6,059 bases of DNA from Candidatus Hydrogenedentota bacterium (GTDB lineage: Bacteria; Hydrogenedentota; Hydrogenedentia; Hydrogenedentiales; CAITNO01), in assembly GCA_903922535.1 (NCBI GenBank), contig CAIXUF010000555.1, positions 1 to 6,059 of the forward strand. The letters run 5' to 3'. The translations under genes were made by a program, and so were the position numbers. The notes beneath the pieces are model-generated. The model was not told the DNA's origin. It saw nothing but the letters and a program-made list of their open reading frames with translations, and did not search any database. This document shows positions 1 through 4,421 of this stretch, piece by piece. The first letter of the stretch is position 1. Every line of letters begins with the position of its first letter.

Positions 1-2089
1 AGTCGGGCGTCCACACCTTCAGCGTGCGGGTCATGAAGACGCCGTGGTGGGATATGTGCGAACTGCCGAATGCGACGGCCGCGTTGGTGCCCTGCTTGAG
101 AATGGTGGTCGTGAAGTTCTCCCACCCGCCCGCGCCAAGCAGTTCGCACAGCATGCGCCGCTTTTCGAATGAGGCAACCGAAAAGGATTCACGGTAGTCG
201 TGCGAGTTGAACGTGTTTTGGCCGAGCGCGTCCATACCCGGCATGGAATAGGCCCGCTGGACGTCCATATAGGCGCCCACGCAGGAGGCCTCAGACTGTA
301 GCGTCTGCTCCCACACGTGCCCAGTGTAGTACAGGCCGTATTGGGCAAGATAATCACTGACACCCTTGAAAAAGGCGGCATAGCAATCCGAAAAGGCCTC
401 ATACCAGTCGCAGCGAGCGCGGGCGTACAGTCCCTCGACGTCCTCATCCAGCATGAGCGGGAGCCACTGCTTGACGTCGCGCCCTTCACCGTGCTTCTTA
501 TAGGCATCCGGCATGTCCTTTGACCAGACCAGACCGTTCCCGTTGCCATAGTTGCCTTCGGTGTCGCAGAACGAGCCGATTATAGTTTTGCCAAACCTGT
601 CGCCATAGCGCTGCTGATAGGGGACATGGGCGATGTCGATGAACGCCTTGGCAAGATCCTTGTTTACGAAATTGACCGAACCTCCGTCCACTTTCGTGAA
701 GGTGTACACACGCCACTTCTGGCCATCATCCGGCACCGTCCATTCCATGTCGGCGTGATCTTCGGCGATAATCCGCAGCGTTGCGCTTCTGATTGTGGCT
801 TTCCTGTACTTGGCTTTCGCTTCAGCCAAACGCCAGGGCGCTGCCGCGGCGGAACCGAGAGTCTTTGGCGTTTCCCAGGCCCCGTCTTCATAGCCCGGTT
901 TGCACCAGTCACCGTTCTCCACCTTGGAACACACGCGCCATCCGGGATCACCGGTACGGATCTTCAGGCGCTTGCCATCTGCAAGGTCAACCACCAGTTC
1001 GCAGATCAAGGCGTCCACCCCGCCGCCGCCCACGCCCTCCACGGCAAGCGTATTCCTGCCCGGTTGAAGGCCCGCGCCCGTGAGCTTGTCCTTTTTATAC
1101 GTGATCAGACTGGTCCAGGTGTCGGCGCTTCCCAGCTTGTTGCCATTCAGATAGACCGTGTGACGGTCGTCGCAGGTAATCCTTAGTTTTGCATTTACAA
1201 TGACGCTGTCAGGAATCTCAAATGTATCGCGAAAACAGGCCGTGTGCTCGATCCCGGGATTCTTTTCCAGCCATACCCACGAGGCGCTCAGAACGTCATT
1301 GGCCGTGAGATAGTGCAGTCGGACCTCGCGCGAAATGGGAACCACCTCGCCATTGGCGTAGGCCTCTCCTCCGACGTAGGTCTTGGTTGCCTTGCCCCAC
1401 CACCCGAGCGTGCTGGGCTCGTATTTCCCAAGCGATTTCACACCGACATAGAGAGACGTTCCCACAGCAAGCGTTTCCGGGATGTCCAGAGCAATCCAGT
1501 CTCCCGGAACAATCTTCCCTTTGACCTCCCGCTCCACAAGAAGTCGTCCGGTCGGTCCGTCCAGACGCGCTTCCAGCGCGAAATCACAGGGTGCGTCCTG
1601 CTTCCAGACCGCCGGATATATGGACACAGATTTGAGACACAACCGGTCAATCCGAACGGTTTGTCCCAGCGTCTTTCCCGCATATTCAGCGAAATCCGTG
1701 GAAGTAAAGTCCTTAAGCTCCAGCGTCATGGCTTCCTCCGGCTTGCTGAACTCTTCCGAAGGGGCCGTGCTATCTATCACTGCGGCAAGACTGGCGAATG
1801 CGGCCGACAGCTTAACCGTCTCGCCGCCTCGGACATCCTGCACAGCCCACTGAAGCGAGGCGTTTGCCAATTCAGGATGCTTTTGTATAACGCGCCCCGC
1901 CGCACTGCCGACAGGCCACATGTACTCGTCGCAGTAACCCATGTATCCGCCGGCCTTGACGGTTTCATCCAAAACGGTGTCATAGGCCTCAAACCATTCC
2001 CTGGACATCCACTGTTCCTTGGGAAGATCAAGAAGCGGTGGGTTTGATTTCTGGCCCAGCAACGTGTCGGCACAGATGCGCGCGTGGGG
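1..2089 (-). CDS. GH106-like glycoside hydrolase, main catalytic part (partial, downstream of an in-frame amber)
   Basis: On the minus strand the frame stays open from the amber at 2090-2092 to the left edge, 696 codons, so the C-terminus is missing. I checked every codon and found no other stop or frameshift. Numbering from the ATG at 2350, a GYMGYCDEYMWP stretch (about 136-146) belongs to an early TIM-barrel strand. Residues about 169-536 are beta-rich and include a sugar-binding-like jelly roll (ITCDDRHTVYLNG near 390-400). The barrel then resumes with WTVP (537-540), FCDTEGNYG (594-602), a GHVWEQ segment (H678, E681), a PGMDALG motif and CELLGAGGW (E736). This order of motifs resembles GH106 alpha-L-rhamnosidases, calcium-dependent inverting enzymes, by memory of the family rather than by alignment. 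E598, E681 and E736 are candidate active-site acids. The natural start is upstream of the amber; a restart at ATG 2008 or TTG 2062 would lose the signal peptide and the first barrel strand. Substrate is inferred. Confidence 0.75.
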
Positions 2090-2092
2090 CTA
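2090..2092 (-). other. In-frame amber (TAG) codon splitting the GH106-like gene
   Basis: Plus-strand cta at 2090-2092 reads TAG on the minus strand, between GIYPG and PHARIC. It is the only stop in 783 codons of the frame. One base change from TAT or TAC (Tyr), CAG (Gln) or TGG (Trp) would explain it. The base after the stop is C, a context that in E. coli is associated with relatively inefficient termination; whether that matters here is unknown. Confidence 0.85.
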
Positions 2093-2350
2093 GCCGGGAT
2101 AGATTCCCTTTTCAAGCATCTTCCTGGCCATTTCGCGCGGTTTAGCCGGATACTTGTCCGGCGTTATGGGCTCATCCCAAAACCAAAACGTAAAGGGCGC
2201 ATACGCTTTGTCCGGCCGGGCAAACTTGCTTCTGGTTATCTCGAAGTTGTCACCGCTTAGACTCCCCCAATTCTTGGGCAGGGCATCCTGCGCCGCAAAC
2301 GCTTGCAGCGAGGACAACAGCAACACAACAAAGGCGTTGGAATGTTTCAT
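2090..2350 (-). CDS. N-terminal 86-residue fragment of the GH106-like hydrolase, ending at an amber codon
   Basis: This is the start of the same gene. ATG at 2348-2350 is preceded by GGAAAGAG (plus-strand 2354-2361) a few bases upstream. An in-frame extension to 2512 looks non-coding, so the ATG at 2350 is preferred. Residues 1-19 form a Sec signal peptide: K2, a hydrophobic core FVVLLL, and an AFA|A cleavage context at 17-20, so the enzyme is exported. Mature residues carry TFWFWDEP (54-61) and REMARKMLEKGIYPG (72-86), which resemble the first beta strand and helix of a GH106-type barrel. The frame then meets TAG as codon 87 and continues directly as PHARICADTLLG with the same protein character. 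The 86-residue product alone could not be an enzyme. Either the gene is a recent pseudogene, the stop is read through, or the base is a sequence error. Confidence 0.7.
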   Translation of the reverse strand: MKHSNAFVVLLLSSLQAFAAQDALPKNWGSLSGDNFEITRSKFARPDKAYAPFTFWFWDEPITPDKYPAKPREMARKMLEKGIYPG

Positions 2351-2353
2351 GTG

Positions 2354-2361
2354 CTCTTTCC
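2354..2361 (-). promoter_or_regulatory. Ribosome binding site of the GH106-like gene
   Basis: The minus strand reads GGAAAGAG, ending 3 bases before the ATG at 2350; counted from the GGAAAG core the spacer is 5 bases. It decides the start, because no good site precedes the other ATG codons further upstream in this frame. Confidence 0.55.
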
Positions 2362-2531
2362 ATAATCGCGTGACGGTTCGGCAGGAGATACATCTCGCGG
2401 TTGGACGCCACCGGTTGCCCAAGCGGCATCTTGACCTGTCCTTCCCGAAAATCCATCCGATGGAGCTTGGGGCGATTTCAAGAGCATGACATTCGAATGA
2501 CGAAGTCGGCAAGAAGCCCCGTTGCTCTTTA

Positions 2532-2550
2532 GGCAGTCAGGTTGGCTGCC
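2532..2550 (-). terminator. Weak dyad immediately downstream of the esterase stop
   Basis: GGCAG (2532-2536) can pair with CTGCC (2546-2550), with a partly symmetric 9-base centre. It begins at the base after the esterase TAA. No run of T follows on the minus strand, so it is a poor intrinsic terminator and may be only a pausing or mRNA-stability hairpin, or chance. Confidence 0.25.
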
Positions 2551-3315
2551 TTACCGGTTTCTTTTCTGGCTCAACAACCATTGAATGGTATTGGGATCCT
2601 CGTAGGCACGGTCCCAGCAGTTATGGTTGACCTTCTCATATTCCGTGTACTTTACGTTGCCACCGGCAGCTTTTACTGCTTCAACCATCTGCCGGGACTC
2701 TTGCGGCGGAACACTCGAATCTTCGGCGCCGTGGAAAGCCCAGATGGGAACTTGGGTCAACTTCTGGGCGTCCTTTGAATCGCCACCGCCGCAAAGGGGC
2801 ATCAAAGCGGCAAACTCATCGACATGTTCAGCCCCATACGTCCATGTCGCAAACCCGCCCATGGACAAGCCGGTCAAGTAGATCCGATCCGGGTCAACGC
2901 AGAAGTCCCTGCGGGTTTGGGCCATTTCAGCCGTGATTTCGTCCTTTGACTTTTCCCACGCCCCTTTCCAGTGCGATTTCTCGGCGCATTGCGGCATCAG
3001 CACCAGGCAGGGGAACCGGTCGGCATGACGGCGAATCGCGCGGCCTATACCGACATCGGTTTGAAGCAGGCCGTCGTCACCGCGTTCGCCGCTGCCATGG
3101 AGCGCCACTATCAGTGGCCAGGCTTTTTCCGGGCTGTATTCCCGCGGTACATACAGGCAATAGGCGCGTTCGCGGCTGTTAACCGTGATGACCTTGGTAA
3201 TAAAACCCGTGGCAGCAACAGTTTCGCTCGACATGGCAACCCTTTCCCCATAATGCGTGGCGCAGCCAGCCGGGATGGACCCGACAACCATGGCAAGAAC
3301 AATCGTAATTCGCAT
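2551..3315 (-). CDS. Secreted alpha/beta-hydrolase esterase (COG4099-type 'predicted peptidase'), probable lipoprotein
   Basis: This intact 254-residue serine hydrolase probably cleaves ester bonds, such as acyl groups on plant or algal polysaccharides, outside the cytoplasm. LHGSGERG (72-79) forms the oxyanion-hole region. GLSMGG (149-154) is the nucleophile elbow with S151. HGAEDSSVP (195-203) supplies D199, and NHNCWD (230-235) supplies H231, so the triad is complete. The DPDRIYLTGLSMGG and YTEYEKVNHNCWD segments are typical of COG4099-type proteins, often annotated as phospholipase/carboxylesterase or prolyl-oligopeptidase family, from family memory. The leader MRITIVLAMVVGSIPAGC suggests a signal peptide with lipidation at C18, but Pro at -3 is unusual, so ordinary Sec cleavage is possible. 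ATG 3315 is chosen because GAAAGG lies 9 bases upstream; a TTG-initiated extension to 3399 would bury the leader. It lies 200 bases upstream of the GH106-like gene on the same strand. The substrate is not shown by the sequence. Confidence 0.87.
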   Translation of the reverse strand: MRITIVLAMVVGSIPAGCATHYGERVAMSSETVAATGFITKVITVNSRERAYCLYVPREYSPEKAWPLIVALHGSGERGDDGLLQTDVGIGRAIRRHADRFPCLVLMPQCAEKSHWKGAWEKSKDEITAEMAQTRRDFCVDPDRIYLTGLSMGGFATWTYGAEHVDEFAALMPLCGGGDSKDAQKLTQVPIWAFHGAEDSSVPPQESRQMVEAVKAAGGNVKYTEYEKVNHNCWDRAYEDPNTIQWLLSQKRNR

Positions 3316-3324
3316 GCTGTATGA

Positions 3325-3330
3325 CCTTTC
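3325..3330 (-). promoter_or_regulatory. Ribosome binding site of the esterase
   Basis: GAAAGG on the minus strand lies 9 bases before the ATG at 3315. It supports that start over the longer TTG-initiated frame beginning at 3399. Confidence 0.55.
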
Positions 3331-3426
3331 TGCCTGAATACTCGGAGATCCTAGCATGTCGACGTTTACGACAACCACCACGGTAGCGAATAGTGTCAAG
3401 AAACTCGCCCGTCCAAGGCGGGGAGC

Positions 3427-3443
3427 CGACGGGGAGCCCGTCG
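3427..3443. repeat. GC-rich 7-bp stem hairpin with a 3-base loop
   Basis: CGACGGG (3427-3433) pairs perfectly with CCCGTCG (3437-3443) around the loop GAG. It overlaps an imperfect 11-bp tandem pair beginning ggggagcc at 3420 and 3431. No T run follows on either strand, so it is not an intrinsic terminator. It lies about 110 bases upstream of the esterase start. Confidence 0.55.
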
Positions 3444-3486
3444 TGACGCCGAAGCGTAGTCAATCGTTGGGTAAGTGGGTCCTCGG

Positions 3487-3510
3487 TTTGCTCACAAATT
3501 TGCTCACAAA
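3487..3510. repeat. Perfect tandem duplication of a 12-bp unit
   Basis: TTTGCTCACAAA occurs twice head to tail (3487-3498 and 3499-3510). Each copy carries inverted half-sites TTTG and CAAA, so the pair could be two adjacent operator sites, or simply a slippage duplication. Confidence 0.8.
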
Positions 3511-3520
3511 ACTTGAAAAA

Positions 3521-3559
3521 CATGGTCAACATAGTCACCATGGTAAGGACATGGTCAAC
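3521..3559. repeat. Degenerate short tandem array of a CATGGTCAA-like unit
   Basis: Four units run in a row: CATGGTCAA (3521-3529), CATAGTCAC (3530-3538), CATGGTAAGGA (3539-3549) and CATGGTCAAC (3550-3559). The first and last share an exact 10-bp match 29 bases apart. The function is unknown; it may be an intergenic simple repeat. Confidence 0.7.
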
Positions 3560-3602
3560 GGGCATATCTGTTGCGTTTGCGTAAGTTATTAACAGACAGT
3601 TA

Positions 3603-3619
3603 GTAAGCGTCCGGTGAAC
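3603..3619 (+). repeat. Left terminal inverted repeat of the IS66 element
   Basis: GTAAGCGTCCGGTGAAC matches the reverse complement of 6043-6059 at 17 of 17 positions, after which the two ends diverge. A further GTCCGG/CCGGAC pair (3609-3614 and 3637-3642) makes a subterminal dyad at this end only. Confidence 0.95.
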
Positions 3620-3665
3620 AGCATCTTCCCAAATCCCCGGACCTGTGCGAAGATATCGCCATTGC

Positions 3666-3671
3666 AGGAGG
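3666..3671 (+). promoter_or_regulatory. Ribosome binding site of tnpA
   Basis: AGGAGG lies 9 bases before ATG 3681 but only 3 bases before ATG 3675. The spacing favours 3681 as the working start and excludes the upstream GTG at 3645, which precedes the site. Confidence 0.65.
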
Positions 3672-3680
3672 TACATGGCA

Positions 3681-4019
3681 ATGGCGGACACCGACGGAAT
3701 GAACCGGGCTGAGCGAGAGTCCTATTGGCGGGGGCAGATCGCGGCTTGTGCCGCGTCGGGGATGTCGGCAGTGCGATACTGCCGTGAGGCGGGCATACCG
3801 ATCGTCAAGTATCGCTGGTGGAAACATGAACTGAAGCGGCGCAATGCGCTGTCTGTATTGCCGGCGCTGTTCGCGGAGGTCCGGCCTGTGCTGCGGCGTG
3901 GCGCAGTGCCCCCGCCGTCTATTGAGATTGCACTTGCGTGCGACCGGATGGTGCGTGTGCCTGCGGGGTTTGACGAGACTACCCTGGCACGGGTGGTTCG
4001 TGTGCTGGAAGGACTGTGA
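3681..4019 (+). CDS. tnpA: IS66 accessory protein TnpA
   Basis: This 112-residue protein is the first of the three IS66 proteins. In the family it is needed with TnpB for full transposition and probably binds DNA. The N-terminal half has the characteristic pattern SYWRGQIAACAASGMSAVRYCREAGI followed at a short distance by YRWWKHELKRR: a helix-turn-helix of the type found in short OrfA-like IS proteins. The C-terminal segment (IEIALACDRMVRVPAGFDETTLARVVRVLEGL) is the usual end of the family. ATG 3681 is preferred to ATG 3675 because AGGAGG is then properly spaced. The stop TGA (4017-4019) overlaps the tnpB start, so the two are very likely translated by coupling. I see no clear sigma-70 promoter between the left inverted repeat and the start. 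Confidence 0.9.
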   Translation: MADTDGMNRAERESYWRGQIAACAASGMSAVRYCREAGIPIVKYRWWKHELKRRNALSVLPALFAEVRPVLRRGAVPPPSIEIALACDRMVRVPAGFDETTLARVVRVLEGL

Positions 4020-4369
4020 TGCTGAGGCTTCCGCCGTCGGTGAGAATCTTCTTGTGCCGCGTGCCGGTGGACATGCGTCGATCGTTTGACGGCCTTGCGG
4101 CCATGGCTGAGCAGGTGGTGCGCGAGAACCCGCTGTCGGGTCACCTGTTTGTGTTCCGGGGCCGCCGGGGCGACCGCGTCAAGATACTGTACTGGGACCG
4201 GGACGGATATGCGCTGTGGTACAAGCGCCTGGAGACGGGGGTGTTCCGGTTTCCGTCGGCCCCCGGGCAGGCTGCCGAGATTTCCGCGGCGGACCTTGGG
4301 CTCATTCTGGAGGGCATCGACCTGCGCTCGGTGAAACGGCAGAAAAGGTTCGCGTTTCCAGCGAAATGA
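4019..4369 (+). CDS. tnpB: IS66 accessory protein TnpB (IS66 Orf2-like)
   Basis: This 116-residue protein belongs to the IS66 Orf2-like family (Pfam PF05717) and has the full usual length. It carries the conserved string almost unchanged: VPVDMRRSFDGLAAM near the N-terminus, PLSGHLFVFRGRRGDRVKILYWDRDG in the middle, then YALWYKRLETGVFRFP, and a C-terminal LGLILEGIDL. Its biochemical role is not established; it is required with TnpA for transposition in characterised IS66 elements. The start ATG (4019-4021) shares its A with the tnpA stop and has GGAAGGA (4007-4013) 5 bases upstream. A GTG at 4016 is in frame but too close to that site. The arrangement indicates translational coupling to tnpA. 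Confidence 0.93.
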   Translation: MLRLPPSVRIFLCRVPVDMRRSFDGLAAMAEQVVRENPLSGHLFVFRGRRGDRVKILYWDRDGYALWYKRLETGVFRFPSAPGQAAEISAADLGLILEGIDLRSVKRQKRFAFPAK

Positions 4370-4382
4370 GCGAAACCATTCT

Positions 4383-4412
4383 GTGTGATCCGGAGTCTAT
4401 ATAGTATCACAC
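4383..4412 (+). promoter_or_regulatory. Dyad in the tnpB-tnpC gap
   Basis: GTGTGAT (4383-4389) is the exact reverse complement of ATCACAC (4406-4412), enclosing a 16-base loop that contains the palindrome CTATATAG (4397-4404) and a TATAGT hexamer (4400-4405). As RNA it would fold a few bases before the tnpC start. It may restrain tnpC translation, bind a protein as DNA, or mark a weak internal promoter; no good -35 box precedes the TATAGT. Function is inferred. Confidence 0.45.
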
Positions 4413-4421
4413 GAAGTGAGC

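Larger units (their letters stand above)
2351..2550. other. Spacer between the esterase and the GH106-like gene
   Basis: These 200 bases hold no recognisable gene. Small open frames here (for example minus 2512 downwards and minus 2456 downwards) encode nothing I recognise. The region contains a perfect 10-bp palindrome CATTCGAATG (2490-2499) and a GGCAG/CTGCC dyad right after the esterase stop. I found no convincing sigma-70 promoter, so I cannot tell whether the GH106-like gene is co-transcribed with the esterase or has its own promoter. Confidence 0.5.
3316..3602. other. Non-coding, repeat-dense region upstream of the esterase, abutting the insertion sequence
   Basis: I see no convincing gene in these 287 bases. 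A TTGACA hexamer on the minus strand (3394-3399) could be a -35 box for the esterase, but nothing resembling TATAAT lies 16-18 bases downstream. The region holds a GC hairpin (3427-3443), a perfect 12-bp tandem duplication (3487-3510) and a degenerate repeat array (3521-3559), each listed separately. The last 8 bases, gacagtta at 3595-3602, are the expected left copy of a target-site duplication. Confidence 0.55.

Noticed and set aside
31..549. Minus-strand open frame of 172 codons
   Set aside because: It lies in another frame within the GH106-like gene. The translation is rich in Arg, Ser and Thr and unlike any protein family, whereas the overlapping frame carries GH106-like motifs.
626..2047. 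Plus-strand open frames at 626-1186 and 1244-2047
   Set aside because: Both are antisense to and in codon register with the GH106-like gene, with no recognisable motifs. They are shadows of that gene.
2250..2456. A 68-codon minus-strand frame with a hydrophobic stretch (CCVAVVLAASVCGAGC)
   Set aside because: It overlaps the GH106-like signal peptide in another frame; the hydrophobic and Cys pattern is a frameshifted reading of that leader, and the competing frame has the better-placed ribosome binding site and downstream homology.
3364..3399. Sigma-70 promoter for the esterase built on TTGACA at 3394-3399
   Set aside because: The -35 hexamer is perfect but no -10-like hexamer occurs at 16-18 bases; the bases there read like GGTTGT. 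It is too weak to list as a promoter.
3487..3559. CRISPR-like array in the repeat block
   Set aside because: The units are 9-12 bp, directly adjacent and without regular unique spacers.
3356..3592. Plus-strand 78-codon open frame upstream of the IS
   Set aside because: Its C-terminal half is the translation of the tandem repeats and its N-terminal part is low-complexity Thr; there is no good ribosome binding site and no known family.
3179..3691. Minus-strand 170-codon frame spanning the IS left end, the spacer and the esterase start
   Set aside because: It crosses the IS boundary, runs through the repeat block and overlaps the esterase in another frame. No domain or credible start was seen.
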